From assembly GCA_036785325.1 (NCBI GenBank), contig JAXIVH010000044.1, forward strand, positions 10,001-74,000: DNA of 64,000 nt. The letters are read 5' to 3'. The DNA comes from Urophycis tenuis (lineage: Eukaryota; Chordata; Actinopteri; Gadiformes; Phycidae). How positions within the stretch are numbered: the stretch's first letter is position 1; every line of letters begins with the position of its first letter. Under the pieces are notes generated by a model, which did not search any database, was not told where the DNA came from, and saw only the letters and a program-made list of their open reading frames with translations. Shown here piece by piece: positions 47,461 through 62,040 of the stretch. The position numbers were made by a program, and so were the translations under genes.

Positions 47461-50400
47461 TTTGGGCTCATTTTAAGCGGGGAAATCTAAGCTTTCCAAC
47501 GGCGTATGGCAAGACTATATTGACTCATGGGTCGTTGAAATACTAAGCTAATTAGTTTGTGTTCTGTAAGGAAAGATTGATGTTAATTGAAACGTTGAAG
47601 GTATGTTTTTAGCTGCCGGGTAGACTTCAGTCAACCTGACGCAGTTTTGTCTGTGAGCAACCAAATTGCTCAGGGATGGGCTCATTTTAAGCGGGGAAAT
47701 CTAAGCTTTCCAACGGCGTATGGCACGACTATATTGACTCATGGGTCGTTGAAATACTAAGCTAATTAGTTTGTGTTCTGTAAGGAAAGATTGATGTTAA
47801 TTGAAACGTTGAAGGTATGTTTTTAGCTGCCGGGTAGACTTCAGTCAACCTGACGCAGTTTTGTCTGTGAGCAACCAAATTGGTTAGGGATGGGCTCATT
47901 TTAAGCGGGGAAATCTAAGCTTTCCAACAGCATATGGCAAGACTATATTCACCAAAGGGTCGTTGAAATACTAAGCTAATTAATTTGTGTTCTGTAAGGA
48001 AAGATTGATCTTAATTGAAACGTTGAAGGTATGTTTTTAGCTGCTGGGTAGACTTCAGTCAACCTGACGCAGTTTTGTCAGTGAGCAACCAGACTGCTCG
48101 CGGATGGGCTCATTTTAAGCGGGGAAATCTAAGCTTTCCAACGGCGTATGGCAAGACCATATTGACTCATGGGTCGTTGAAATACTAAGCTAATTAATTT
48201 GTGTTCTGTAAGGAAAGATTGATCTTAATTGAAACGTAGAAGGTATGTTTTTAGCTGCTGGGTAGACTTCAGTCAACCTGACGCAGTTTTGTCTCTGAGC
48301 AACCAAATTGCTTAGGGATGGGCTCATTTTAAGCGGGGAAATCTAAGCTTTCCAACGGCATATGGCAAGACTATAGTCACCAAAGGGTCGTTGAGATACT
48401 AAGCTAATTAATTTGTGTTCTGTAAGGAAAGATTGATGTTAATTGAAACGTTGAAGGTATGTTTTTAGCTGCTGGGTAGACTTCAGTCAACCTGACGCAG
48501 TTTAGTCTGTGAGCAACCAAATTGCTCGGGGATGGGCTCATTTTAAGCGGGGAAATCTAAGCTTTCCAACGGCATATGGCAAGACTATATTCACCAAAGG
48601 GTCGTTGAAATACTAAGCTAATTAATTTGTGTTCTGTAAGGAAAGATTGATGTTAATTGAAACGTTGAAGGTATGTTTTTAGCTGCTGGGTAGACTTCAG
48701 TCAACCTGACGCAGTTTAGTCTGTGAGCAACCAAATTGCTCGGGGATGGGCTCATTTTAAGCGGGGAAATCTAAGCTTTCCAACGGCGTATGGCAAGACT
48801 ATATTGACTCATGGGTCGTTGATATACTAAGCTAATTAATTTGTGTTCTGTAAGGAAAGATTGATGTTAATTGAAACGTTGAAGGTATGTTTTTAGCTGC
48901 TGGGTAGACTTCAGTCAACCTGACGCAGTTTAGTCTGTGAGCAACCAAATTGCTCGGGGATGGGCTCATTTTAAGCGGGGAAATCTAAGCTTTCCAACGA
49001 CGTATGGCAAGACTATATTGACTCATGGGTCGTTGATATACTAAGCTAATTAATTTGTGTTCTGTAAGGAAAGATGTTAATTAGAACGTTGAAGGTATGC
49101 TTTTAGCTGCTGGGTAGACTTCAGTCAACCTGACGCAGTTTAGTCTGTGAGCAACCAGACTGCTCGCGGATGGGCTCATTTTAGGCGGAGAAATCTAAGC
49201 TTTCTAACGGCGTATGGCAAGACTATATTGACTAATGGGTCGTTGAAATACTAAGCTAATTAATTTGTGTTCTGTAAGGAAAGATTGATGTTAATTGAAA
49301 CGTTGAAGGTATGTTTTTAGCTGCTGGGTAGACTTCAGTCAACCTGACGCAGTTTAGTCTGTGAGCAACCAGACTGCTCGCTGATGGGCTCATTTTAAGC
49401 GGGGAAATCTAAGCTGTCCAGCAGGGTATGGCAAGACTATATTGACTCATGGGTCGTTGAAATACTAAGCTAATTAGTTTGTGTTCTGTAAGGAAAGATT
49501 GATGTTAATTGAAACGTTGAAGGTATGTTTTTAGCTGCCGGGTAGACTTCAGTCAACCTGACGCAGTTTTGTCTGTGAGCAACTAAATTGCTCAGGGATG
49601 GGCTCATTTTAAGCGGGGAAATCTAAGCTTTCCAACGGCGTATAGCAAGACTATATTGACTCATGGGTCGTTGAAATACTAAGCTAATTAGTTTGTGTTC
49701 TGTAAGGAAAGATTGATGTTAATTGAAACGTTAAAGGTATGTTTTTAGCTGCCGGGTAGACTTCAGTCAACCTGACGCAGTTTTGTCTGTGAGCAACCAA
49801 ATTGCTCGGGGATGGGCTCATTTTAAGCGGGGAAATCTAAGCTTTCCAACGGCGTATGGCAAGACTATATTGACTCATGGGTCGTTGAAATACTAAGCTA
49901 ATTAATTTGTGTTCTGTAAGGAAAGATTGATGTTAATTGAAACGTTGAAGGTATGTTTTTAGCTGCCGGGTAGACTTCAGTCAACCTGACGCAGTTTTGT
50001 CTGTGAGCAACCAAATTGCTTAGGGATGGGCTCATTTTAAGCGGGGAAATCTGAGCATTCAAACGGCATATGGCAAGACTATATTCACCAAAGTGTCGTT
50101 GAAATACTAAGCTAATTAATTTGTGTTCTATAAGGAAAGATTGATGTTAATTGAAACGTTGAAGGTATGTTTTTAGCTGCTGGGTGGACTTCAGACAACC
50201 TGACACAGTTTAGTCTGTGATCAACCACACTGCTCGCGGATGGGCTCATTTTAAGCGGGGAAATCTAAGCTTTCCTACGGCGTATGGCAAGACTATATTC
50301 ACCAAAGGGTCGTTGAAATACTAAGCTAAATAATTTGTGTTCTGTAAGAAAAGATTGATGTTAATTGAAACGTTGAAGGTATGTTTTTAGCTTCTGGGTA

Positions 50401-50773
50401 GACTTCAGTCAAACTGACGCAGTTTAGTCTGTGAGCAACCAAATTGCTCGGGGATGGGCTCATTATAAGCGGGGAAATCTAAGCTTTCCAACGGCGTATG
50501 GCAAGACTATATTTATCAAAGGGTCGTTGAAATACTAAGCTAATTAATTTGTGTTCTGTAAGGAAAGATTGATGTTAATTGAAACGTTGAAGGTATGTTT
50601 TTAGCAGCTGGGTAGACTTCAGTCAACCTGACGCAGTTTCGTCTCTTGAGCAACCAAATCGCTCTGGGATGGGCTCATTTTAAGCGGGGAAATCTAAGCT
50701 TTCCAACGGCGTATGGCATGACTATATTTGCCCACGGGTCGTCGAAATAATAAGCTGATTCATGTGTGTTCTG
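47461..50773. repeat. satellite tract 9, about 15.5 monomers
   Basis: The first part matches tract 12. The last ~800 bp, with the following module, matches the end of tract 10. Confidence 0.93.
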
Positions 50774-51580
50774 TTGACTGTGGAAAGAAAATAGCACACA
50801 AGTCATACCAAGTCCCTTTATTGTCAGTGATAAACATTAATAAATAAACAGTATGGACATTGTATAAACAGTTGTATAAAAAGCGTAAACAGTATGAACA
50901 GTGTTCTTATAAAAGATATCAATATCAATACTGATCACGTGTGTATTTTATATTTCCAGATTATTTGTTGATGAACCAGAGCCTGTGACTCCCACCAACC
51001 GGCCCGTTCAGCCCACTGCGTTGTCGTCCTCCACCCGGCCGAAGCCTCCTGCGCCCACCCGCCTCCAGCTGAGGCCTCCTGCTGCGTCAGCCTGTGGCCT
51101 GCCCGCCCCCTGTGTCGGCAGCACCCATACCGCTGGTCCTCCCCGCACAGCCACAGGCCCCCTCCGTCCTGCATCCAGGGCCATCCTGCAGCTGTCTCTG
51201 CAGTCATCGTGTGTCAAAACAATTCAAACTTGCATATGGTAACATTTCAAAATGACACCAGCATAAATGAGGACCTTGCAATAGGTTGTGTGTTACAGGA
51301 CCCCCCTGGCATACAGCTGTATGTCTCTGTGAAGGTGGTTGTGAAGAACGGCATCCGGCTGAACAAGTACAAGTGCCGGCGAGGCAGCAACTCTCTCGAG
51401 GGGTTGCACGCCCACCTCGTTAACACCGTCCCTTCACAGCGATGTGGGATCATGCCGTTCCAAGTAAGTGATTAAAACACACACACACACACATAAATAT
51501 ATATAAAGCTTTATTGCAGACCCATGTTCATGCGGTATAATTTAAAAAGAAAAGTCTCAATGATGGCTTCAATGATACAT
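50774..51580 (+). pseudogene. module 9
   Basis: Segment A 50960-51238, exon B 51299-51463; open. Diagnostic changes GATGAACCAGAGCC, CTCCAGCTGAGGCC (Leu for Pro) and VNTVPSQ are shared with module 10. Confidence 0.6.
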
Positions 51581-54500
51581 TTTGGGCTCATTTTAAGCGG
51601 GGAAATGTAAGCTTTCCAAAGGCGTATGGCAAGACTATATTGACTCATGGGTCGTTGAAATACTAAGCTAATTAATTTGTGTTCTTTATTGAAAGATTGA
51701 TCTTAATTGAAACGTTGAAGGTATGTTTTTAGCTGCCGGGTAGACTTCAGTCAACCTGGCGCAGTTTTGTCTGTGAGCAACCAAATTGCTCGGGGATGGG
51801 TTCATTATAAGCGGGGAAATCTAAGCTTTCCAACGGCGTATGGCAAGACTATATCCATCAAAGGGTCGTTGAAATACTAAGCTAATTAATTTGTGTTCTG
51901 TAAGGAAAGATTGACGTTAATCGAAACGTTGAAGGTATGTTTTTAGCAGCTGGGTAGACTTCAGTCAACATGACGCAGTTTAGTCTTTGATCAACCAGAC
52001 TGCTCGCGGATGGGCTAATTTTAAGCAAGGAAATCTAAGCTTTCCTACGGCGTATGGCAAGACTATATTGACTCATGGGTCGTTGAAATACTAAGCTAAT
52101 TAATTTGTGTTCTGTAAGGAAAGATTGATGTTAATTGAAACGTTGAAGGTATGTTTTTAGCAGCTGGGTAGACTTCAGTCAACCTGACGCAGTTTCGTCT
52201 GTGATCAACCACACTGCTCGCGGATGGGCTCATTTTAAGCGGGGAAATCTAAGCTTTCCTACGGCGTATGGCAAGACTATATTCACCAAAGGGTCGTTGA
52301 AATACTAAGCTAAATAATTTGTGTTCTGTAAGGAAAGATTGATGTTAATTGAAACGTTGAAGGTATGTTTTTAGCTTCTGGGTAGACTTCAGTCAAACTG
52401 ACGCAGTTTAGTCTGTGAGCAACCAAATTGCTCGGGGATGGGCTCATTATAAGCGGGGAAATCTAAGCTTTCCAACGGCGTATGGCAAGACTATATTTAT
52501 CAAAGGGTCGTTGAAATACTAAGCTAATTAATTTGTGTTCTGGAAGGAAAGATTGACGTTAATCGAAACGTTGAAGGTATGTTTTTAGCAGCTGGGTAGA
52601 CTTCAGTCAACCTGACGCAGTTTAGTCTTTGATCAACCAGACTGCTCGCGGATGGGCTAATTTTAAGCAAGGAAATCTAAGCTTTCCTACGGCGTATGGC
52701 AAGACTATATTGACTCATGGGTCGTTGAAATACTAAGCTAATTAATTTGTGTTCTGTAAGGAAAGATTGATGTTAATTGAAACGTTGAAGGTATGTTTTT
52801 AGCAGCTGGGTAGACTTCAGTCAACCTGACGCAGTTTCGTCTGTGATCAACCAGACTGCTCGCCGATGGGCTCATTTTAAGCGGGGAAATCTAAGCTTTC
52901 CAACGGCGTATGGCAAGACTATATTGACTCATGGGTCATTGAAATACTAAGCTAATTAATTTGTGTTCTGTAAGGAAAGATTGATGTTAATTGAAACGTT
53001 GAAGGTATGTTTTTAGCTTCTGGGTAGACTTCAGTCAAACTGACGCAGTTTAGTCTGTGAGCAACCAAATTGCTCGGGGATGGGCTCATTATAAGCGGGG
53101 AAATCTAAGCTTTCCAACGGCGTATGGCAAGACTATATTTATCAAAGGGTCGTTGAAATACTAAGCTAATTAATTTGTGTTCTGTAAGGAAAGATTGATG
53201 TTAATTGAAACGTTGAAGGTATGTTTTTAGCAGCTGGGTAGACTTCAGTCAACCTGACGCAGTTTCGTCTGTGATCAACCAGACTGCTCGCCGATGGGCT
53301 CATTTTAAGCGGGGAAATCTAAGCTTTCCAACGGCGTATGGCAAGACTATATTGACTCATGGGTCATTGAAATACTAAGCTAATTAATTTGTGTTCTGTA
53401 AGGAAAGATTGATGTTAATTGAAACGTTGAAGGTATGTTTTTAGCTGCTGGGTTGACTTCAGACAACCTGACACAGTTTAGTCTGTGATCAACCAGACTG
53501 CTCGCGGATGGGCTCATTTTAAGCGGGGAAATCTAAGCTTTCCAACGGCATATGGCAAGACTATATTGACTCATGGGTCGTTGAAATACTAAGCTAATTA
53601 ATTTGTGTTCTGTAAGGAAAGATTGATGTTAATTGAAACGTTGAAGGTATGTTTTTAGCTGCTGGGTAGACTTCAGTCAACCTGACGCAGTTTAGTCTGT
53701 GAGCAACCAAATTGCTTAGGGATGGGCTCATTTTAAGCGGGGAAATCTAAGCATTCCAACGGCATATGGCAAGACTATATTCACCAAAGCGTCGTTGAAA
53801 TACTAAGCTAATTAATTTGTGTTCTGTAAGGAAAGATTGATGTTAATTGAAACGTTGAAGGTATGTTTTTAGCTGCTGGGTAGACTTCAGTCAACATGAC
53901 GCAGTTTAGTCTGTGAGCAACCAGATTGGTCGCGGATGGGCTCATTTTAAGCGGGGAAATCTAACCTTTCCAACGGCATATGGCAAGACTATATTCACCA
54001 AAGGGTCGTTGAAATACTAAGCTAATTAATTTGTGTTCTGTAAGGAAAGATTGATGTTAATTGAAACGTTGAAGGTATGTTTTTAGCTGCTGGGTAGACT
54101 TCAGTCAACCTGACGCAGTTTAGTCTGTGAGCAACCAAATTGCTCGGGGATGGGCTCATTTTAAGCGGGGAAATCTAAGCTTTCCAACGGCGTATGGCAA
54201 GACTATATTGACTCATGGGTCGTTGAAATACTAAGCTAATTAATTTGTGTTCTGTAAGGAAAGATTGATGTTAATTGAAACGTTGAAGGTATGTTTTTAG
54301 CTGCCGGGTAGACTTCAGTCAACCTGACGCAGTTTTGTCTGTGAGCAACCAAATTGCTTAGGGATGGGCTCATTTTAAGCGGGGAAATCTGAGCATTCAA
54401 ACGGCATATGGCAAGACTATATTCACCAAAGTGTCGTTGAAATACTAAGCTAATTAATTTGTGTTCTATAAGGAAAGATTGATGTTAATTGAAACGTTGA

Positions 54501-55111
54501 AGGTATGTTTTTAGCTGCTGGGTGGACTTCAGACAACCTGACACAGTTTAGTCTGTGATCAACCACACTGCTCGCGGATGGGCTCATTTTAAGCGGGGAA
54601 ATCTAAGCTTTCCTACGGCGTATGGCAAGACTATATTCACCAAAGGGTCGTTGAAATACTAAGCTAAATAATTTGTGTTCTGTAAGAAAAGATTGATGTT
54701 AATTGAAACGTTGAAGGTATGTTTTTAGCTTCTGGGTAGACTTCAGTCAAACTGACGCAGTTTAGTCTGTGAGCAACCAAATTGCTCGGGGATGGGCTCA
54801 TTATAAGCGGGGAAATCTAAGCTTTCCAACGGCGTATGGCAAGACTATATTTATCAAAGGGTCGTTGAAATACTAAGCTAATTAATTTGTGTTCTGTAAG
54901 GAAAGATTGATGTTAATTGAAACGTTGAAGGTATGTTTTTAGCAGCTGGGTAGACTTCAGTCAACCTGACGCAGTTTCGTCTCTTGAGCAACCAAATCGC
55001 TCTGGGATGGGCTCATTTTAAGCGGGGAAATCTAAGCTTTCCAACGGCGTATGGCATGACTATATTTGCCCACGGGTCGTCGAAATAATAAGCTGATTCA
55101 TGTGTGTTCTG
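51581..55111. repeat. satellite tract 10, about 16.5 monomers
   Basis: Contains a two-fold internal repeat of a three- to four-monomer group (for example GGGTCATTGAAATAC at about 52933 and 53361). Confidence 0.93.
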
Positions 55112-55920
55112 TTGACTGTGGAAAGAAAATAGCACACAAGTCATACCAAGTCCCTTTATTGTCAGTGATAAACATTAATAAATAAACAGTATGGACATTG
55201 TATAAACAGTTGTATAAAAAGCGTAAACAGTATGAACAGTGTTCTTATAAAAGATATCAATATCAATACTGATCACGTGTGTATTTTATATTTCCAGATT
55301 ATTTGTTGATGAACCAGAGCCTGTGACTCCCACCAACCGGCCCGTTCAGCCCACTGCGTTGTCGTCCTCCACCCGGCCGAAGCCTCCTGCGCCCACCCGC
55401 CTCCAGCTGAGGCCTCCTGCTGCGTCAGCCTGTGGCCTGCCCGCCCCCTGTGTCGGCAGCACCCATACCGCTGGTCCTCCCCGCACAGCCACAGGCCCCC
55501 TCCGTCCTGCATCCAGGGCCATCCTGCAGCTGTCTCTGCAGTCATCGTGTGTCAAAACAATTCAAACTTGCATATGGTAACATTTCAAAATGACACCAGC
55601 ATAAATGAGGACCTTGCAATAGGTTGTGTGTTACAGGACCCCCCTGGCATACAGCTGTATGTCTCTGTGAAGGTGGTTGTGAAGAACGGCATCCGGCTGA
55701 ACAAGTACAAGTGCCGGCGAGGCAGCAACTCTCTCGAGGGGTTGCACGCCCACCTCGTTAACACCGTCCCTTCACAGCGATGTGGGATCATGCCGTTCCA
55801 AGTAAGTGATTAAAACACACACACACACACATAAATATATATAAAGCTTTATTGCAGACCCATGTTCATGCGGTATAATTTAAAAAGAAAAGTCTCAATG
55901 ATGGCTTCAATGATACATTT
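55112..55920 (+). pseudogene. module 10
   Basis: Segment A 55298-55576, exon B 55637-55801; same diagnostic changes as module 9, 4338 bp away. Confidence 0.6.
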
Positions 55921-58900
55921 TGGGCTCATTTTAAGCGGGGAAATGTAAGCTTTCCAAAGGCGTATGGCAAGACTATATTGACTCATGGGTCGTTGAAATA
56001 CTAAGCTAATTAATTTGTGTTCTTTATTGAAAGATTGATCTTAATTGAAACGTTGAAGGTATGTTTTTAGCTGCCGGGTAGACTTCAGTCAACCTGGCGC
56101 AGTTTTGTCTGTGAGCAACCAAATTGCTCGGGGATGGGTTCATTATAAGCGGGGAAATCTAAGCTTTCCAACGGCGTATGGCAAGACTATATCCATCAAA
56201 GGGTCGTTGAAATACTAAGCTAATTAATTTGTGTTCTGTAAGGAAAGATTGACGTTAATCGAAACGTTGAAGGTATGTTTTTAGCAGCTGGGTAGACTTC
56301 AGTCAACATGACGCAGTTTAGTCTTTGATCAACCAGACTGCTCGCGGATGGGCTAATTTTAAGCAAGGAAATCTAAGCTTTCCTACGGCGTATGGCAAGA
56401 CTATATTGACTCATGGGTCGTTGAAATACTAAGCTAATTAATTTGTGTTCTGTAAGGAAAGATTGATGTTAATTGAAACGTTGAAGGTATGTTTTTAGCA
56501 GCTGGGTAGACTTCAGTCAACCTGACGCAGTTTCGTCTGTGATCAACCACACTGCTCGCGGATGGGCTCATTTTAAGCGGGGAAATCTAAGCTTTCCAAC
56601 GGCGTATGGCACGACTATATTGACTCATGGGTCGTTGAAATACTAGGCTAATTAGTTTGTGTTCTGTAAGGAAAGATTGATGTTAATTGAAACGTTGAAG
56701 GTATGTTTTTAGCTGCCGGGTAGACTTCAGTCAACCTGACGCAGTTTTGTCTGTGAGTAACCAAATTGGTTAGGGATGGGCTCATTTTAAGCGGGGAAAT
56801 CTAAGCTTTCCAACAGCATATGGCAAGACTATATTCACCAAAGGGTCGTTGAAATACTAAGCTAATTAATTTGTGTTCTGTAAGGAAAGATTGATCTTAA
56901 TTGAAACGTTGAAGGTATGTTTTTAGCTGCTGGGTAGACTTCAGTCAACCTGACGCAGTTTTGTCAGTGAGCAACCAGACTGCTCGCGGATGGGCTCATT
57001 TTAAGCGGGGAAATCTAAGCTTTCCAACGGCGTATGGCAAGACTATATTGACTCATGGGTCGTTGAAATACTAAGCTAATTAATTTGTGTTCTGTAAGGA
57101 AAGATTGATCTTAATTGAAACGTAGAAGGTATGTTTTTAGCAGCTGGGTAGACTTCAGTCAACCTGACGCAGTTTCGTCTGTGATCAACCAGACTGCTCG
57201 CCGATGGGCTCATTTTAAGCGGGGAAATCTAAGCTTTCCAACGGCGTATGGCAAGACTATATTGACTCATGGGTCATTGAAATACTAAGCTAATTAATTT
57301 GTGTTCTGTAAGGAAAGATTGATGTTAATTGAAACGTTGAAGGTATGTTTTTAGCTTCTGGGTAGACTTCAGTCAAACTGACGCAGTTTAGTCTGTGAGC
57401 AACCAAATTGCTCGGGGATGGGCTCATTATAAGCGGGGAAATCTAAGCTTTCCAACGGCGTATGGCAAGACTATATTTATCAAAGGGTCGTTGAAATACT
57501 AAGCTAATTAATTTGTGTTCTGTAAGGAAAGATTGATGTTAATTGAAACGTTGAAGGTATGTTTTTAGCAGCTGGGTAGACTTCAGTCAACCTGACGCAG
57601 TTTCGTCTGTGATCAACCAGACTGCTCGCCGATGGGCTCATTTTAAGCGGGGAAATCTAAGCTTTCCAACGGCGTATGGCAAGACTATATTGACTCATGG
57701 GTCATTGAAATACTAAGCTAATTAATTTGTGTTCTGTAAGGAAAGATTGATGTTAATTGAAACGTTGAAGGTATGTTTTTAGCTGCTGGGTTGACTTCAG
57801 ACAACCTGACACAGTTTAGTCTGTGATCAACCAGACTGCTCGCGGATGGGCTCATTTTAAGCGGGGAAATCTAAGCTTTCCAACGGCATATGGCAAGACT
57901 ATATTGACTCATGGGTCGTTGAAATACTAAGCTAATTAATTTGTGTTCTGTAAGGAAAGATTGATGTTAATTGAAACGTTGAAGGTATGTTTTTAGCTGC
58001 TGGGTAGACTTCAGTCAACCTGACGCAGTTTAGTCTGTGAGCAACCAAATTGCTTAGGGATGGGCTCATTTTAAGCGGGGAAATCTAAGCATTCCAACGG
58101 CATATGGCAAGACTATATTCACCAAAGCGTCGTTGAAATACTAAGCTAATTAATTTGTGTTCTGTAAGGAAAGATTGATGTTAATTGAAACGTTGAAGGT
58201 ATGTTTTTAGCTGCTGGGTAGACTTCAGTCAACATGACGCAGTTTAGTCTGTGAGCAACCAGATTGGTCGCGGATGGGCTCATTTTAAGCGGGGAAATCT
58301 AAGCTTTCCAACGGTGTATGGCAAGACTATATTGACTCATGGGTCGTTGAAATACTAAGCTAATTAATTTGTGTTCTGTAAGGAAAGATTGATCTTAATT
58401 GAAACGTAGAAGGTATGTTTTTAGCTGCTGGGTAGACTTCAGTCAACCTGACGCAGTTTTGTCTCTGAGCAACCAAATTGCTTAGGGATGGGCTCATTTT
58501 AAGCAGGGAAATCTAACCTTTCCAACGGCATATGGCAAGACTATATTCACCAAAGGGTCGTTGAAATACTAAGCTAATTAATTTGTGTTCTGTAAGGAAA
58601 GATTGATGTTAATTGAAACGTTGAAGGTATGTTTTTAGCTGCTGGGTAGACTTCAGTCAACCTGACGCAGTTTAGTCTGTGAGCAACCAAATTGCTCGGG
58701 GATGGGCTCATTTTAAGCGGGGAAATCTAAGCTTTCCAACGGCGTATGGCAAGACTATATTGACTCATGGGTCGTTGATATACTAAGCTAATTAATTTGT
58801 GTTCTGTAAGGAAAGATTGATGTTAATTGAAACGTTGAAGGTATGTTTTTAGCTGCCGGGTAGACTTCAGTCAACCTGACGCAGTTTTGTCTGTGAGCAG

Positions 58901-59449
58901 CCAAATTGCTTAGGGATGGGTTCATTTTAAGCGGGGAAATCTAAGCTTTCCAACGGCATATGGCAAGACTATATTCACCAAAGGGTCGTTGAAATACTAA
59001 GCTAATTAATTTGTGTTCTGTAAGGAAAGATTGATGTTAATTGAAACGTTGAAGGTATGTTTTTAGCTGCTGGGTAGACTTCAGTCAACCTGACGCAGTT
59101 TAGTCTGTGAGCAACAAAATTGCTCGGGGATGGGCTCATTTTAAGCGGGGAAATCTAAGCTTTCCAACGGCGTATGGCAAGACTATATTGACTCATGGGT
59201 CGTTGAAATACTAAGCTAATTAATTTGTGTTCTGTAAGGACAGATTTATGTTATTTGAAACGTTGAAGGTATGTTTTTAGCTGCCGGGTAGACTTCAGTC
59301 AACCTGACGCAGTTTAGTCTGTGATCAACCAGACTGCTCGCGGATGGGCTCATTTTAAGCGGGGAAATCTAAGCTTTCCAACGGCGTATGGAAAGACTAT
59401 ATTGACTCATGGGTCGTTGAAATACTAAGCTAATTAATTTGTGTTCTGT
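55921..59449. repeat. satellite tract 11, about 16.5 monomers
   Basis: The left part copies the start of tract 10. The right part (from about 58,000) copies the end of tract 8, so the tract is a join of two duplication units. Confidence 0.93.
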
Positions 59450-60228
59450 TGACTGTGGAAAGAAAATATGTCAGTGATAAACATTAATAAATAAACAATA
59501 TGGACATTGTATAAACAGTTGTATAAAAAGTGTAAACAGTGTGAACAGTGTTCTTATAAAAGATATCAATATCAATACTGATCACGTGTGTATTTTATAT
59601 TTCCAGATTATTTGTTGATGAGCCAGAGCCTGTGACTCCCACCAACCGGCCCGTTCAGCCCACTGCGTTGTCGTCCTCCACCCGGCCGAAGCCTCCTGCG
59701 CCCACCCGCCTCCAGCCGAGGCCTCCTGCTGCGTCAGCCTGTGGCCTGCCCGCCCCCTGTGTCGGCAGCACCCATACCGCTGGTCCTCCCCGCACAGCCA
59801 CAGGCCCCCTCCGTCCTGCATCCAGGGCCATCCTGCAGCTGTCTCTGCAGTCATCGTGTGTCAAAACCATTCAAACTTGTATATGGTAACATTTCAAAAT
59901 GACACCAGCATAAATGAGGACCTTGCAATAGGTTGTGTGTTACAGGACCCCCCTGGCATACAGCTGTATGTCTCTGAAGGTGGTTGTGAAGAACGGCATC
60001 CGGCTGAACAAGTACAAGTGCCGGCGAGGCAGCAACTCTCTCGAGGGGTTGCACGCCCACCTCGTTAACGCCGTCCCTTCACAGCGATGTGGGATCATGC
60101 CGTTCCAAGTAAGTGATTAAAACACACACACACACACACATAAATATATATAAAGCTTTATTGCAGACCCATGTTCATGCGGTATAATTTGAAAAGAAAA
60201 GTCTCAATGTGGCTTCAATGATACATTT
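59450..60228 (+). pseudogene. module 11, frameshifted exon B
   Basis: Segment A 59607-59885, exon B 59946-60108. Shares the two-base exon B deletion, the left-flank deletion and the AATGTGGC right flank with module 8. Confidence 0.7.
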
Positions 60229-62040
60229 TGGGCTCATTTTAAGCGGGGAAATCTAAGCTTTCCAACGGCGTATGGCAAGACTATATTGACTCATGGGTCG
60301 TTGAAATACTAAGCTAATTAGTTTGTGTTCTGTAAGGAAAGATTGATGTTAATTGAAACGTTGAAGGTATGTTTTTAGCTGCCGGGTAGACTTCAGTCAA
60401 CCTGACGCAGTTTTGTCTGTGAGCAACCAAATTGCTCAGGGATGGGCTCATTTTAAGCGGGGAAATCTAAGCTTTCCAACGGCGTATGGCACGACTATAT
60501 TGACTCATGGGTCGTTGAAATACTAAGCTAATTATTTTGTGTTCTGTAAGGAAAGATTGATGTTAATTGAAACGTTGAAGGTATGTTTTTAGCTGCCGGG
60601 TAGACTTCAGTCAACCTGACGCAGTTTTGTCTGTGAGCAACCAAATTGGTTAGGGATGGGCTCATTTTAAGCGGGGAAATCTAAGCTTTCCAACAGCATA
60701 TGGCAGGACTATATTCACCAAAGGGTCGTTGAAATACTAAGCTAATTAATTTGTGTTCTGTAGGGAAAGATTGATCTTAATTGAAACGTTGAAGGTATGT
60801 TTTTAGCTGCTGGGTAGACTTCAGTCAACCTGACGCAGTTTTGTCAGTGAGCAACCAGACTGCTCGCGGATGGGCTCATTTTAAGCGGGGAAATCTAAGC
60901 TTTCCAACGGCGTATGGCAAGACTATATTGACTCATGGGTCGTTGAAATACTAAGCTAATTAATTTGTGTTCTGTAAGGAAAGATTGATCTTAATTGAAA
61001 CGTAGAAGGTATGTTTTTAGCTGCTGGGTAGACTTCAGTCAACCTGACGCAGTTTTGTCTCTGAGCAACCAAATTGCTTAGGGATGGGCTCATTTTAAGC
61101 GGGGAAATCTAAGCTTTCCAACGGCATATGGCAAGACTATAGTCACCAAAGGGTCGTTGAGATACTAAGCTAATTAATTTGTGTTCTGTAAGGAAAGATT
61201 GATGTTAATTGAAACGTTGAAGGTATGTTTTTAGCTGCTGGGTAGACTTCAGTCAACCTGACGCAGTTTAGTCTGTGAGCAACCAAATTGCTCGGGGATG
61301 GGCTCATTTTAAGCGGGGAAATCTAAGCTTTCCAACGGCATATGGCAAGACTATATTCACCAAAGGGTCGTTGAAATACTAAGCTAATTAATTTGTGTTC
61401 TGTAAGGAAAGATTGATGTTAATTGAAACGTTGAAGGTATGTTTTTAGCTGCTGGGTAGACTTCAGTCAACCTGACGCAGTTTAGTCTGTGAGCAACCAA
61501 ATTGCTCGGGGATGGGCTCATTTTAAGCGGGGAAATCTAAGCTTTCCAACGGCGTATGGCAAGACTATATTGACTCATGGGTCGTTGATATACTAAGCTA
61601 ATTAATTTGTGTTCTGTAAGGAAAGATGTTAATTAGAACGTTGAAGGTATGCTTTTAGCTGCTGGGTAGACTTCAGTCAACCTGACGCAGTTTAGTCTGT
61701 GAGCAACCAGACTGCTCGCGGATGGGCTCATTTTAGGCGGAGAAATCTAAGCTTTCCAACGGCGTATGGCAAGACTATATTCACCAAAGGGTCGTTGAAA
61801 TACTAAGCTAATTAATTTGTGTTCTGTAAGGAAAGATTGATGTTAATTGAAACGTTGAAGGTATGTTTTTAGCTGCTGGGTAGACTTCAGTCAACCTGAC
61901 GCAGTTTAGTCTGTGAGCAACCAAATTGCTCGGGGATGGGCTCATTTTAAGCGGGGAAATCTAAGCTTTCCAACGGCGTATGGCATGACTATATTTGCCC
62001 ACGGGTCGTCGAAATAATAAGCTGATTCATGTGTGTTCTG
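60229..62040. repeat. satellite tract 12, about 8.5 monomers
   Basis: Matches the first part of tract 9, including the short monomer AAAGATGTTAATTAGAACG (about 61624; 49072), then is shorter by about seven monomers. Confidence 0.93.
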
